DNA of 64,000 nt, from the NCBI GenBank assembly GCA_021014325.1, contig CM037463.1, positions 1,984,001 through 2,048,000 on the forward strand, read 5' to 3'. A program made the position numbers and the translations under genes. Every line of letters begins with the position of its first letter. The first letter of the stretch is position 1. Source of the stretch: Plazaster borealis (taxonomy: Eukaryota > Echinodermata > Asteroidea > Forcipulatida > Labidiasteridae). Shown one piece after another: positions 34,016 through 47,471 of this stretch. The notes beneath the pieces were generated by a model. It made no database searches, was not told the DNA's origin, and was given only the letters and a program-made list of their open reading frames with translations.

Positions 34016-34341
34016 AGGCACTGAACACGTTTGGACACTGTCAAAGACCAGTGTTCTCACTTGGTGTATCCCAACATATGCATAAAATAACAAGCCTGTG
34101 AAAATTTGGGCTCAATTGGTCATCGAAGTTGCAAGAAAATGATGAAAGAAAAAACACCCTTGTTGTACAAATTTGTGTCCTTTCAGATAGGAATAAAACC
34201 TTCGTGAGAAATTACCTCTTTCTCAAAAACTACGTTACTTCAGAGGGAGTCGTTTCCTACAATGTTTTAAACTATCAACAGCTCTCCGTTGCTTGTTACC
34301 AAGTAAGTTTTTATGCTAATATTTGTTTTGAGTCATTACCT
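34016..34341 (-). mobile_element. MITE family B, copy 5 (internally deleted)
   Basis: Starts AGGCACTGAACACGTTTGG after TTAA (34012-34015) and ends GAGTCATTACCT before TTAA (34342-34345). It lacks the AAACGTG block of the right terminal repeat and part of the central hairpin. Confidence 0.85.
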
Positions 34342-34540
34342 TTAAATGGTATAATTGTGTTTGTTGCTTTATTATGTTATAAGGTCGATGATCGATGTGA
34401 GCAGACTATGTAAGTTTAATGATTAACTGGGTAGAAAATAATGCAGGCTAAAATCGAAACCAGGCTCACTATTTTGGGCAAGTACCCTGGGTAAAAAATG
34501 AAGAAAAAAAAGAAAAAAAGAAAGAAAAAAAAGCTAGATA

Positions 34541-34620
34541 AAATAAACAAACAAACAAAGAAACAAACAAACAAACAAACACCCCAACAAAAACCAAAAA
34601 CAAACAAACAAACAAACAAC
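34541..34620 (+). repeat. (AAAC)n microsatellite
   Basis: CAAA units with a short C-rich interruption, preceded by an A/G-rich run at 34498-34535. Confidence 0.95.
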
Positions 34621-36177
34621 TAAATAAACAACTAATTTCAATTAAAAATCTAAATCAACTGAACATTGGTCATTCAAGGTACACGCGGTTCTTTTAACAT
34701 GAAATATGAAATGACCAGTCAACCTTAGAATTGATCTTGTTTGAAAAAAACTCAAGTCCTGAGAAAAGGATGAATAATTACAGTAAAATATACTGAAATT
34801 GAAACTGATTTCCAACTAACGCTTGAAACGTAGGTATGACGTTTGAATGACACATTGTGACGTCACAAGCTGTGATGAAAATTGTAGTTTTAAAATGCGT
34901 TTTCTTTTACAATATTGTTGGTAGGAATAATAAATGTCTTCGTCTCAAATGTCGCACCATCATTGTAATTCGACGATTGATTTTACTGACATTTTCTTCA
35001 AGCCATTTTTCTGCAAGAAGAAGGATCAGAATAATGTTAAAAATTATAGAATTCGTTCCTTTCAGATGCCAACTCGTCATTGTGTTTATCGTCCCAAACC
35101 AAATTATGTTGTTATACCAACGCGTCACAAAATTAAGTTGTCAGTTCCACGTAAGCCCGGCATGCGTTGATCCAGTTGGTAAATCAAACAACACGTCAGT
35201 CTCGCCTTGACAACCGATTAGTCCCTAAAAGTGATGATATCTTCTATTTTCATACCGATCTCACAATCCTTTGTAATCGTATTAAACATAATTAGTTTAC
35301 CTAGTAAACGCCCGACAAGGCGCACACAGATGTTGGCTCGCCAATTTTCTCCATGTTTACCCATTAAACTAAATGGTTCAAACGGACGGGGACGCAGAGT
35401 TTATCAACAGATCTCACTTTTTTTTATCTGTTAAAAAAAGAGAGAAATTATTTCGCAAGGCCGTGACGGAGAACTGCAAATGGAATCACTTTGTTATGGT
35501 AGACATAAAGTAATACTGATTGTGCATTCGTTCTGTACACTTATAATCGTGCGCTTGCCTATTTAATAACGAAGCGTTATTGTAAACAGAGTCAAAGGAA
35601 AACAGTCTGGCAATATTACAGGATTGGTTAACACAGTGGACGCAAAAAGATGGCCCCTTTAGCAGTGTGTGATTATTATCAAGAAGAGTCAATGCATCAG
35701 TCATTGTTGAGACTACAATGAAGTCTTGTTGACCGAGATTGTTAACTTGATGGGTTGGGTTGATTGGGGTGTGGGGGTGTGCCTTGATGGTCACGCAAGA
35801 CACCAAAAAAGCTCATTTTTAGCGTTCACAAGAGTGTACAAAATAACTGACCCTGACCTGCATTAGTACGGTGACCTAGAACTGTCAAGTTTTGGGTGAC
35901 CATCAAAATACTGAATTGATGATTTCAAATGAGACATTTGTCAGCTGGGTACAACGATTAGTTATGTAGAAAATATTACATTAGGGTCTAACGGAAATAC
36001 AGGCATTGCTTAGAAAACTGCGGTAAATTTCAATTCACAACTATCTTCCATATCAATGCAAAAGGTATATGCTTTCTAACATGCATTCATGCAAAACAGA
36101 GCTAAAAACAGAGCTAAAAACAAAGCTACCGGTACCCAGCCACTGGCAACCTAATCACCTTTTAAATTGTTCATATA
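34621..36177. other. Spacer, nothing supported
   Basis: Frames of 100-117 codons on both strands (34857-35210 plus, 35486-35806 minus) lack domains and codon character. No known repeat. Confidence 0.3.
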
Positions 36178-36324
36178 CAGTCAACTCTCCTTGTAAAGAG
36201 CATTAGTATAAAGAGGTTCTGCTTACAATAAAGAGTACTTGGTCCTCTTATATATATAACGTTCATGTTATAAAGAGGTAATTTTGGCCAGTCCCAGCGA
36301 CCTTTTTATAACGAGAGTCAACTG
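36178..36324. mobile_element. Short pogo/Tc1-type MITE
   Basis: About 147 bp with ends CAGTCAACTCTCCTTGTAAA and TTTATAACGAGAGTCAACTG, next to TA on the left and TG on the right. CAGT..ACTCTC..TTATAA ends are characteristic of pogo/Tigger-type elements of the Tc1/mariner superfamily. Confidence 0.65.
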
Positions 36325-37269
36325 TGTTAGTTTCTCTAACACAATAAAGTTTATTAATGAAACGTAGTTTTTCCCCAAACTAATGTATCGCCCCTTTCTT
36401 CAAGGTACAATGTGCAATCCACGATTGAAGAAACACCGAACCTCTCAGCGATCTTCAAGAGCTGCTCCACGCCTCATTTGTGAGACCGAAAGAGACGTTT
36501 TTTTGTGTGTGTGAAGATAAACGCAAAACGGCTCCTTTTGTGCTTTTTTTTAGATCGTATAACCGAGCGTTTATTTGGTCGTTCAGTCCGTGGTTTAACA
36601 CACGCGTGACGCTGTCACCATGAACCGCCCTCTCGCTTGCCTAACGGGTCGTGCTATGCTCTTCTTGAAGTTGACGATCATTTGCAACCAGAACAAACAG
36701 ATTGGTTTTCAGTCAGACTATACATCCACAAGTTTCTCACTATTTTTATATATATATATTTTTTTGTTTTGATTTTTTTGCAAACAGTTTATTTCCACCG
36801 GCAGCTCGGATACCTCTCAACGACACGACGTGCGTTTCCTGTGTAAATGGGAGTCTTCGCACGTGTACACAGCAACCGGTTACCTCGTACAAAACCTTGT
36901 TTAGACTGACCAACGCGCTTTATGGTTAATAAACAATTTATGCAATTTTGAGAGTGATCTGCGGGCCTCAAAGGCACAAACCATGATTCTGGTAAGAAAC
37001 CATAAATGCACAATAATATGGTTTAATTATTGATATATGGCCGATTTTTCTACAATTCGTGATCTACTTTTAGTGAGTCAACCTTGTTTCTTTGAAGTTC
37101 ACAATCGTGCTTGGACCCGTTTTGAGTATCGCGGTATGTATAGCACTGTGCCGGGGTTAGCTTTTCATTGTAAGGTTTAACAATACAAGGCAGGCTTGTA
37201 TCCTAAAAGCATGATTAGTAGGCATGGTGTCGCAAGGGTGGCCTAAACCATAGAGCAAAAAAGTCATGC
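36325..37269. other. Spacer, nothing supported
   Basis: A GC-richer single-copy part at 36400-36920 without a supported exon. It is a possible regulatory block only by composition. Confidence 0.25.
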
Positions 37270-37501
37270 TACACTGCAAAAAAAGGGGTATTAATTGACA
37301 CCATGGGTGATGTCACATTATAGATACCAACAACAATAATCAACATTTACACCATGGTGTTAAAATAACACAAGTTTCTGCAAAAACAATTACGTTGGTG
37401 TTATTTTAATACCCTATGATGTTAAATTTGATTCTCTCTTTGGTATCTATAAGTGACAACACCCATGGTGTCAATTTTAACACCCCAGTTTTTGCAGTGT
37501 A
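37270..37501. mobile_element. Foldback MITE family D, copy 2
   Basis: Left arm ACACTGCAAAAAAAGGGG, right arm CCCCAGTTTTTGCAGTGT, flanked by TA. An internal second palindrome pairs GGTGTTAAAATAACAC with GTGTTATTTTAATACC. Confidence 0.9.
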
Positions 37502-39599
37502 TATATATATGCTTTAACTTAAAATAACAAACGAACAGCTTAAAAAAAAGACAAACCTTATAATGTAAATCGTTTCAAAATGTTTTCCTAATAACTGTAC
37601 TTTTTCATCCCAAGTGTCCGCATTGACGCTGAAGTGGATACTGTTCGCTATTCCTGACCCAATTGTTGACCCAGATCAATCGAAAACAAAAACCTGAATA
37701 ATGTTCACTTACAGATACCGTACTTCAAGACTATTTCAACAGCTTTTTTGTTGTTCTGTAAGACGAATACCTATATCACTATGTAGTAGTTTTAATGACA
37801 AGAAAAGCGAAGTTGTCTATTGGCTAATCTTTTGATGTGATTTGATTGTTCACGAGGTCATTGTCAAGTTTGTATGATTGTTTGTACATTATTGTGTGTT
37901 TTAAATCATTGATAATGTTGTGGGGCGAGCTTCGTCAACAGTACCGGTCTAAAGGACTGAGGGACAGTGTTAATTAGCGTGGAATATACACGCCGTGTTT
38001 GGAACAATACGACGGTCTAGCATCCCCCTCAAGTACAACGGGTCTCGCTATCTCCGTAGGCCCCTTGAACACGTTCCTGGACGAACTGCACAAAATCCAC
38101 CAGAGTGAAAACTATCAAACAAGACACCGACATGGAGGGTTATCGATGGCCATTGTGTCAGCCGTCGAATATCCGTAACATACGGAGCAGAGCTCTTACC
38201 CGTGCCATCCCCGTACTCGGGCCCGCTTAGTAAGCAAACACTACAAGAGAAAGTGAACGGTGTAAGGGCTGACTGAAGACGGCCAGAGCCAGCAAACCCA
38301 GGCGCTGATATGGAGGGAGGAATGCGATCGGTTAACAAAGTAATTACCACTTCCGTAGTCACCTTACTCTACTGGGGTGAAGGGGACGGGGGTCCCGGGG
38401 CGGTCTGCGGACACGGTGCCATTGCGTTGGAGGGCCAGCACGCGTCTGGCGCCGGGCAGACGCATATGGTAGGTGCCTCTTTTCCTCGTACCGAATGGAG
38501 ATTAGATCTTTTTGGGATATTTGCTCACCATCTTGTGAGGATGATGATAAACACTAGACGAGTGAGATGCACAGATTGTAACTCGGGTTGAAAATCAAGA
38601 GTTTAAACGGACGTTGTTGACCCGTGAGTTGTGATATTCCCGGTGTATTTTGCCCTCTATGCTACCCTTGGGGAAAATGACGTCGACCTATTTGGGTTTC
38701 TGGAGATGGTTTCAGCCGACGCGGCTCTTGAAAAGTTAGACCCGTATTTTTGTTGTCAGTGACGCATGAACTTCTGTTTAATTTTCAAACAAAATAGCAA
38801 GTTTTGTTTGGCTGCTTTGACGGCAAGTTATATAGCACGGCCGTCACACAATGCAGGACAACTCTCTAGATCTCCAACAAACAGAAAGCGAAGGGTGCCG
38901 AAAATAACCACAACATTAATCATAAAGAACAGGGAGAGGGAACAATGATGATTAATTTTGTGTGTGTTTGAGATTTGTTTTGTATGCTGAATTGTCATAA
39001 TGCAATAACCAATGTATGTCACTGAGGGCGCTATTCTTTGCCGTCACGACAGGAAGTGAATGTGAAACAAAAAATCGTACACAACCAAACATTGGTTCTA
39101 AATGTTTAAACCAACCATTCAGTATTTATGAAAAGAAGCAGACATTTTATTCAGATAAAAACAAAATTGTTTATCTTATCTTCAATGAAGCAACCAAAAT
39201 AATGATACCAGTAGGCCTTCAAATTAAAAAAAGTTTATGAAAGATGTAAGATATAAAATGACATCGATACACAAGAATAATAACTATAAAGCGAAGAAGA
39301 TAATTTTACAAAACTACGCCTATAATAAAAAAAATCAAAAGAAATACATATAAAGAATGCAAACAAACTTGACCACTTATAAAAATAACTGTGATGTCGC
39401 ACCTTCTCCTGTTGTGACGTCACATAATTCTTGTGAATAACAGCAATACGATTTATTGCCCGAGTTTTTAGAACATTAATAAAAGGTAAGGCTGGATAAA
39501 ACGGGACTCTACATCAATACAATAAGACGAATCCTCTGTGAGATAGAGAAAGAAGAAGAGTAAACAAAGATGACATGTCTTTTAATTTAAGGAACTGGT
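37502..39599. other. Spacer, no supported gene apart from the weak candidate at 38200-38240
   Basis: A GC-rich stretch at 38030-38480 is open in several frames on both strands. No domain was recognised. Confidence 0.25.
38200..38240 (-). other. Weak mini-exon candidate
   Basis: On the minus strand a 41-nt segment lies between an excellent acceptor (CCGTTCACTTTCTCTTGTAG) and a good donor (CACGG|GTAAGAG). Two of three frames are open (for example VCLLSGPEYGDGT). It is too short to assign, and its phases cannot join it directly to 22535-22652. Confidence 0.2.
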
Positions 39600-39610
39600 A
39601 CAACAACAAC

Positions 39611-39654
<44 letters not shown>

Positions 39655-39656
39655 TC
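39600..39656 (+). repeat. (CAA)n microsatellite
   Basis: A nearly perfect ACA/CAA run of about 18 units. Confidence 0.95.
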
Positions 39657-41797
39657 AACCAAACTAAAGGAAAATAAAAATAACATCAACTGCCCGAATT
39701 TGCAAAACAACTACCAGCCGACGAGGACGTTTCATGACACTGAAAAACATCTGTGTTTGTACTGGTATGTTTTAAGGCGATACTTTTCTCTCAATTTCCA
39801 AACTCAGTCACATTTCGTTAAAGATCAGACAATCTTAGATACCGGTAGATTTCTGCAGGGTGTTTGTTACTTCTACCATGTAGAAGCTGATAGCTTACTG
39901 ATTCAACATTTTAAACAATTTTATAGCCGTTTCCAGTAAACACTGAAGCGCATTGAATACCATCTATTGACAAGACAATACCATAATCAAAGTAACAATA
40001 AATAGGGCAATGATACTGGGATTACCTATCAATTTCCGCTTTGAAATTCACCCAAAGGATATTGGCAAACAGGGAAACAATAAAAAGTACATGAACCTTA
40101 AATGATGATCGGGTCCATTACCCATGAAGCCAAAAAGCAGAAATTACACCCTGTTTTTTCCCCTCCTCACGCGGAGCATTGGTAGTTGGATTCACAGTTA
40201 CCCAGCTGTCTGCTGGGCACACATCTCTGGTGAAATTTCACGCACCCATGAGCGCCGTGCAAGAGCTCCGACTTGCCGTTGGAAGATACAGCGTTTATTA
40301 CGCTGCACCTCGTCCAATTACTTCATACTAATACGTGAAGAACAAACACGGCAGTTCTACCGTGCGATCGATATGAGAGGGGAGTGAAACCCGGCAACAA
40401 GTCCGGGAGAATAGTTGAACTTTGTCCGGACGTCCACGGTCCTGATGATGGTCCCCCCAAAAATGACCGTTAGAACACATTTCCAGCCTGGTTGCTAGAA
40501 TAATGGTTAATACAGTCAAACCAATAAGAATTTTTTAATAAGACATTAAGCTTCGCCGAGAGCAGCGATTCCAGATAAGGTCTTTTTTACAATGAGACAC
40601 AAGGTGAGCATAACAATCTGTATTCAACTGATAATGAGATAATTAAGTGGAAATTTAGGAAACACATCAGTTCTTGTTCATTATTAATAGAGTTTGCTAT
40701 GTCCTTTCAGAAATTTATGTTCCATATCTAATGCCGACTTTACGTTTGCTTTCCACGCTCTCAACCATCGGAATTGGTTGAGGTGGTGCAGGGTAAGTGC
40801 TACCGGGGAGGAGGGGGGTCCAAATGGCTGACGGTTTCAAGATAGCTGACAAAGCCAAAAGATAAAGGCCAGTGATGAAGCCGTAATAACGCCAGTAGCC
40901 CTCTATCCATGTCTACCGGCGCCGTGTACCAATGCAGGCAAAGTACCAACGATGTTGTGACTATAGCAAGCCATCCAATAGTAACTGGCGAAAGCAAGCC
41001 AAGCAACATTCCAGCCTGACGCATCGCTCTCTTTAAACAAGGCCTCGACAAAGAGAGAAAAGTTCCCCCACTTATGCCGAACGAATTATTTGGTTTGGAC
41101 TCGACCGCAGACCGATCCGTCAACTGACAACCCATGATCAAGTTATTTCTTTGATGTTTTTGTTTCATCTGATAAGAGTTTTTTATTTGGTTCTCGTGTT
41201 ATCTTAACTGATTACATATGCTTGAAGAAGACTCATCTCAAAAGGAGGTAATTGGTAATTATCCACGAAGAAGAAACAAACTAAAATGAGTTATTATCCT
41301 TTCTCAATTGTGAGATATTTTAAGAGCCAAATATCCTGAAAAAAGTGTTGTTATTTTCGAGAAAATGTGAACAAGATGTATACACCATTCATTGATTATC
41401 TATTTCCACAATATACAACAAGATAAGTCGAACCAAATGCATTTATCTTAGTCCTATTTCTCAAGACGCAAACAGGTGGTTTTCCCGCTGAAAATAATTA
41501 ATAGGCTATTTAGACAAAGAAACATTTTCAACACTTCGTTTCAGTAATGCGAATGCTTTTCTATTGTAAAATTACATCACCGAATGGCTAAATCGTAGTT
41601 GTTTGCAGTCATGACGGCACTCTTGAAAAACCTTTTAATTTTAACTCATATTTTGTTTACACAGAAACCAATTCAAAGAGTTGATACCAAAAAGCACATA
41701 TTCTGAACAAAGAAAAGACTCATGTTTGCAAAACCATGATGTAACCAGCCAAAATGCAAAGATTGTATTTGTTATTAGTATTTTTTGTGTATGTAAG
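39657..41797. other. Spacer, nothing supported
   Basis: A 122-codon minus-strand frame (40800-41168) has a hydrophobic stretch (LLGLLSPVTIGWLAIVTTSL) but no start context, splice sites or family match. I treat it as chance. Confidence 0.25.
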
Positions 41798-41996
41798 TTC
41801 GCCCCAAACAAGGCTGAAAGCCACTCTGGGTAAGGGGCTACAAGAAGAAAACATTTAAGATGAAAATAACTCAGGGGAGCTAAAGGTAGGAATTGATATT
41901 CCGCTTAAAACAGTCTAGATTGTGGGATGGAGGGAAACATGCACTAGGCAAGGAGTTCTAAAGAGATGAAATATGCGTGGAATAAAACTAGAACTA
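41798..41996 (-). mobile_element. LINE 3' end, copy 2
   Basis: On the minus strand it reads SLPSACFPPSHNLDCFKRN then INSYL and a stop, followed by a 3' UTR ending at GCCCCAAACAAGG. This is the same order as at 24372-24930. Only the last part of the RT ORF and the UTR are left, typical of 5' truncation. A one-base shift and an in-frame TAG break it. Confidence 0.8.
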
Positions 41997-42681
41997 TAAC
42001 GTATTACCTGGAACTGCCTTCCTGACTAATTTTGCTTAGCGAATTCAAATTCTGCTGATGTGGCAGCTCTGAAATTTAGCTCAATCGATGACCATTGGTG
42101 CATAAATTCCCCTCTTAACCGATTCTGCGCAATGACATCAAAATTATGTCTTGCATAAATCATCAACACCTAGTCCTATTTCAATGGAACCTCAATGTTC
42201 AGCTTTTAAACATTTTTTTGAAACAAAATGATTGCAGTGATTTTTTTTGGGGGGGGGGGAGGGGGGGGGTGGGGTTGGGGAATGTCCGTTAAAAAAAATC
42301 AGAACACTCATTTATAGACTGGTTACATTTCAGAGAGAACTTTTAGATAGAACTGGTAAACTGGCATTATATCAAGTACAGTTTATGTTAAAATATATAT
42401 TTTTATTTTATTGATAATCACCGAAGCTATGCTGTGCAGTTTTAGGTAATCAAAACACGGAGAAATGATGTTGGTTGGCTTCAAAGTAAGATAGTTGGCT
42501 CTACCGTGTTCGGAGACACATTAGCCCCAAAAGAATGAAATAGAGAGAGAGGGGTCGAGAGTGAAAAAAAAGATGCTTTCAAATCTGTGAGAAAACGGAA
42601 AGCAGAGCGCAACATCTATACAGATGGAGAGGCTGGGTTCGAGAAGGCTCCATTAAGTCTCCCGTCTTCCACCCTATGTAG
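41997..42681. other. Spacer with a G-rich run at 42248-42279
   Basis: No gene is recognised. The far right becomes pyrimidine-rich and ends in TATGTAG at 42675-42681, a possible acceptor. Confidence 0.3.
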
Positions 42682-42829
42682 GCATTGATGAATGGCTGGC
42701 ACACGCCTCCGTCGAGCCGCATCGTTTGCCCTGTCAAATGAAGAAGTAACGCCATACATCACCCTGGGATGCCAACTGATGAGCGATGGCGAGGCAGACT
42801 TTGTGGGATGCCTCCCCCCGCTCGTCCAG
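42682..42829 (+). other. Weak plus-strand exon candidate
   Basis: Bounded by a pyrimidine-rich acceptor (CCCGTCTTCCACCCTATGTAG) and CGTCCAG|GTAAAG. No frame is open across the whole segment, but from the ATG at 42692 46 codons (MAGTRLRRAASFALSNEEVT...) run in phase 0 to the donor. It could be a start-codon exon, a non-coding RNA exon, or chance. Confidence 0.2.
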
Positions 42830-45126
42830 GTAAAGCCAAACACTTCAACCCGATTGCCTTTTTCTCCCTTTCTACCTTCTTCGTTTTCTTCATCGCCCTT
42901 CGTCCGGGTCAGTCTCTTGTGTTATGTTGAGCTTTAAGTCAAAGACTTGCATTGCGTCTCGTTTCTGAAATCCAGAGCAAACCCCTCAACTCCTCATTCT
43001 ATAAATTATTGGAACAGGTGATGTCATAATGTATTTTTTTAATTTTAATTTTATTTTATAGTTTTCACGTAATTAGCACAATATAAACACAGAGCTGATC
43101 TTGATACAGCAAAGAATATCATATAAATTGTAAAAACGATCGAAATCTCGAAAATAAATAGCATTTCAATATTAAATTAAAGAGAGAAATAAAACAATTG
43201 ATGTACGAGTATACAGGTAGATATCCACACAACTGAACAAGAGTTTCATTTTTGTTTTGGCAAGCTGAAAAGGTACTGCAGTCTTCTTACATCTCTACTG
43301 CCCTCTATATCGTTTGATAACCTTAGATTGACGAAAGAACTAACCTAAATCCTCGGTATATTCACTTGGAGTGGGGGGGGGGCGGACGACACACATGCGC
43401 GGGGTGGGGGGATATTAAATGTATCCAACCATTCACCTTATGCATTTTTCTAAAATCTCATTTGGGGGAGTGGCAAGGGCTCTTGGGAGGGGCGTTTCCG
43501 CCCCTCCACTCTAGTTACGCCACTGCTTTTTGGTAGAATGTAATTTTCTACCAAGCAACTGGATCAAGCCCTTATCTCAAATGCTATAATTGTATTGCCT
43601 TTAGATCTGGACGTGCCATTTGACTTGTCCAAACATTGTCTTACATTTTCGGCTACGGATTCGGCTAGTCAGCCATTTTGAATCCGTGTCCCCCCCTGTG
43701 TTGTTCTCTTCACTTTTCATATAGTTCTGTTTCGTCTCACTTGCGTTGAATAACATATATCGACCCTACAAGCTACTCATATCAAAATATGAAAATATAT
43801 CACAATTTTACATGATATTAAAGAAGTAAAATCTTTATCAACAAATACATTTATTTGGCCCAAGTTATCAATACCGCTGTGCCGCTACGTTTATTCTTTG
43901 ATTTGAGAACTATAAGATATTAAAATATGGGTCAATTGAACATCAGTGAAATAATTACAGAAAGATAGAAGTTAAAACAATGATGTTGATTTTGTTTTCA
44001 TTACATTTTGGTCTCCCTATTCACTTGGATGACTAACATGCATCCACATAGGGTGTGCATTAAAGGACACCTGTGTGTGATATTGAAAACACTCCAACTG
44101 TCACAAAGTACACGCGTCCGAATGGGACAGTTGATGACAGCTTTCTTGTTTTTAATCATCAACCCACAAAATCGAATCACCACCGATGAATCTGCTCCTC
44201 ATTGTGTGGGACAAATCGAGCCATCGCACCGCGGAAGGTTTACCCTTTACACCCTTTAGTGATACCGTCTCTCCCTACAAGACACACGCGTGCACCGAAT
44301 TTGCTAATAATCACTTACATCAACTGCGGTAGTTGGGAACTGGCCCTTAATGCTTAATGATAAACTAGACAATCAAATAATCAGATGAAAATAATAATAG
44401 TAAATGTGTCTCATAGCTCAACGAGTTCGTGTACCTTTTGCATTTTTTATTAAATCAACTGAATTTCATCAGTGGCGGAGTCTGCCGATTTTTTTTTTTG
44501 TCTTCGTCTTTTATTTTGTTGTGTTTGGTTTACGAGTTCCCAGTCGCTGTTGGCTTCTGTTCATTAGTGAAAGACAAAATCAAATTTTGCAAATTAAATT
44601 CGGTGAGCAAATTTTTTGTTTATATTTGTCTACAGCCACATCAGTTTGTCGCCAGAATATTTTGCGTCATTTTCATTGTCCCTAGTACACGGCGCACTTT
44701 GGTCCTCTATTGGCCGACATGCCACGCTGCTTGCCGGCTTTAAACCGCGGTTTGACTGGTGAAAGCCTAAAACAACGCTTCTGTGTACCTCTCGTACAAT
44801 AGTAAGCCCTCGACCACTTACTATCACATTCCTTTGGCTTTCCCTTTAAGTCTCCAAACATATTAAGCACAATGAATAGCTCTGCAATCAGTTTATTATC
44901 TGAACCTTTCTATCAATCCAAGATATTTACTATAAACTTGAAATGTAGCGGTATTTCACGCCTACAGCTAGCCGCTCAGTAAAAAAAAAAATGGTAATAA
45001 TTTAAAACAATAAAAATAAATAAACAAATAATAAACAACGCCACCAAGTGTTAACATTCTCCCCTTCCTTCCATGTTCCCTCAGTTCTCTCTATTTTGTA
45101 TATTGCACTAAAACATTCACCTTCAT
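42830..45126. other. Spacer, no supported gene
   Basis: Includes the GTTACGCCACTG dispersed tail (43490-43530). Overlapping short frames at 44400-44830 have no domain. Confidence 0.3.
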
Positions 45127-45508
45127 AGGGTCTGTATAGGTTTGGTAATGACTCTGAAAATTAATGGCAATACAAACTTACTTGGTAAGAAGTACAGCAG
45201 CTTTGGATAGTATTGTGCATTTTGTGTAACTTTTCACTTGGATACTGCGGTTATGGAAAAATATATCACTTTTTATCCCAACAAATTTGAATCTGACAAG
45301 CGTTACTGCAGTAACGTTTCTCAGATTGTGTATTCCAATTGCAGATTATTCTTCCTGTGTGGACATAACCGCTCCAGATTTTCGGCAATATCTCAACAAC
45401 GCTACCACCTTTTGAAATGAAATTTTCACAGGTTAGTTTTATGGTATATATCTACAACTATGATTGAAACAATCTATGGGTTCCAACTACCAAACGTATA
45501 CAAACCCT
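45127..45508 (+). mobile_element. MITE family A, copy 5
   Basis: Starts AGGGTCTGTATAGGTTTGG and ends CCAAACGTATACAAACCCT, with TTAA at 45509-45512. The left flank is TCAT, so that target side has mutated. Confidence 0.88.
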
Positions 45509-47128
45509 TTAAAGACCTTTCTATCTACTAGGTTAACATAGTCTCACGTTCTTTCTTTTTTACTATAGCTATAACGTGATATTCTACACTTCACACAAGA
45601 ATATTTTGAACAGTGTTGGTTATTTTACGACATATCGTGATCTTCCAGAATGCATTTCATCCTTGAACCATTGATGAAGTCATTGATGAAGTCTCGCGCG
45701 ACTTCGTACATTTTTGGGAATCCTTGGTTCACACGTAGGCTATCATGCGCGAGACCTGCGCAATCTTATTGCATTTGTTTAGCCCAACAGAATCGCTGCA
45801 GCAAAAATAACTCATAGAAAATAATTTTCAATGAAGTTCTATTTGTATGAATGAGGCTAGCCAAGAGGCCTTCAGTAAAGGAAATGCTGCAAATAATTTC
45901 ATGAAATTCCAGTGCTGGAAAACAAAAAAACGGAATTTATATCCGAATTGATATTCTTAAATTCATAACTCCAGTGAGTCTCGCTCGCTACTACCTATAC
46001 ACGACAAAATATGTCACAGCCTTCAATCTGTAACAAAGTGACGGATGCGAATCAGATAATGATGTATTTTTAGTTGGAATCTCAACAGTAATCTTGACTA
46101 TGCCGTCAACTATCCAATCAGTTTTCGTCCCATCATGTCTTCCTTAGTCCATGCTTAGACTTTGCACAGTCCCCTTTTCCCTAAACGATGGCAAAAAACA
46201 AGAGAAGGCTTTCCCTGATTACCAGAAACACGTGGATGATGCATTGTGTGGCATCGATCTTCCTACGGTCCGGTCCGTGAGACGCCGAAACCACATCCAT
46301 CTACCCCCTGGTTTTCGTCTTATTCGTCGGTATAGAGAATCACGGCAGTAGCCGTGGCCAGAAACACCACCTGGACCTTCTGTACAAAACATGATTAATG
46401 TCCTATCTTCTACAACCGGGAAGATGTATCTTCTGTAAATGTTTGTTGTCGTGTTTTTCCCGTCTTGTGTTTTCCCCCTCTCTCTCTCGACCTTCTGTGC
46501 ATAGGTTTGTATCCATGCAAAGCTACTCATTACAAGCAGGTTTAGTCTTCCGGTGTTCGTATCTTCCCAGTCGAAGAAAGAAGACAGATCGATTGCGAGG
46601 GGCCTGCCAGACCCGATGCAGCGTCACTCTGCATGCAGTTGTTGTGATGTAGCGGGTGTACACACACTACCTCAGGGTGGTTTTCTACGAACATAAATTC
46701 TCGGTTCAAAATTCCACAAGATAGATCTCCGTGGACGTGGCAGAGATTCATGATGAATGCTGGTGATACATTTTCTGACGAATCTTTACTCAATGAAGTC
46801 GTTTGATTTTTATTGCCGGATTAGGATGGAAGAATATGTTTGAGTTCGGAGCGATTTATAATCAAATTATAACTACAGGCGACAGGATTTGAGTTCATGT
46901 TTAAGGGTATTATATGTCGTTACGGGTCACGCTGCCTCAATACTCGTAGAAACGTCCAGGGGGCTCCAACATTTGGGACAATACTTTAGGGAAACAACAG
47001 AATGAGTCTTTTATAAGTTTGAAAGTATCTTGAAACTTTCAAAGTTTTGTACTTGAAGAATTTAATATTAACCACAATCATCGTTCTCTGTATCCGGCCG
47101 TTGGTCATCAAGTCAACAAGATGACATA
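45509..47128. other. Spacer, nothing supported
   Basis: A direct 14-bp duplication (CATTGATGAAGTC) at about 45669-45695. Frames of 60-100 codons on both strands at 46150-46790 have no domain. Confidence 0.3.
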
Positions 47129-47287
47129 GGCCCTTTTCGAAACGACTTCGGCTTTGGATTCGGCTTCAGGCTCCGTTCTCTCGTCTGAATCCCTGAACAC
47201 ATAGCACGCGCGTATAGTCAAACAACTGAGGGGCCTAGCTAGCCTGAGCCGAATCCGAAGCCGAAGCCGGTCGTTTCGAAAAGGGCC
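47129..47287. mobile_element. MITE with GGCCCTTTTCGAAAC ends
   Basis: A 159-bp element. GGCCCTTTTCGAAACGACTT and its inverse GTCGTTTCGAAAAGGGCC are at the ends, with CGGCTTTGGATTCGGCTT paired inside. Related copies lie at 60973-61123 and, decayed, at 23095-23211. Confidence 0.8.
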
Positions 47288-47383
47288 ATAGACCCCTTGC
47301 ATAACGCGAAACGCTACAGGGACGCTGAGGTCACGCGCACGTTTTGTTACGCACGAAGAACAGCTATCGTCCAATGATTTACC

Positions 47384-47433
47384 TCATTTGGCCTCAGTGA
47401 GGGCGCTTTTTTGGCCTCAGTGAGGGCGCTTTT
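47384..47433 (+). repeat. Two-copy tandem repeat (25 bp)
   Basis: TTTGGCCTCAGTGAGGGCGC is repeated directly with a T-run between copies. Confidence 0.85.
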
Positions 47434-47471
47434 TGAGCGTGTGACGTCATAAGCAAGGGACGATACCTATA

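Noticed and set aside
40800..41168. 122-codon minus-strand frame with a hydrophobic stretch as a membrane protein
   Set aside because: Only one weak hydrophobic stretch, no family signature and no exon context.
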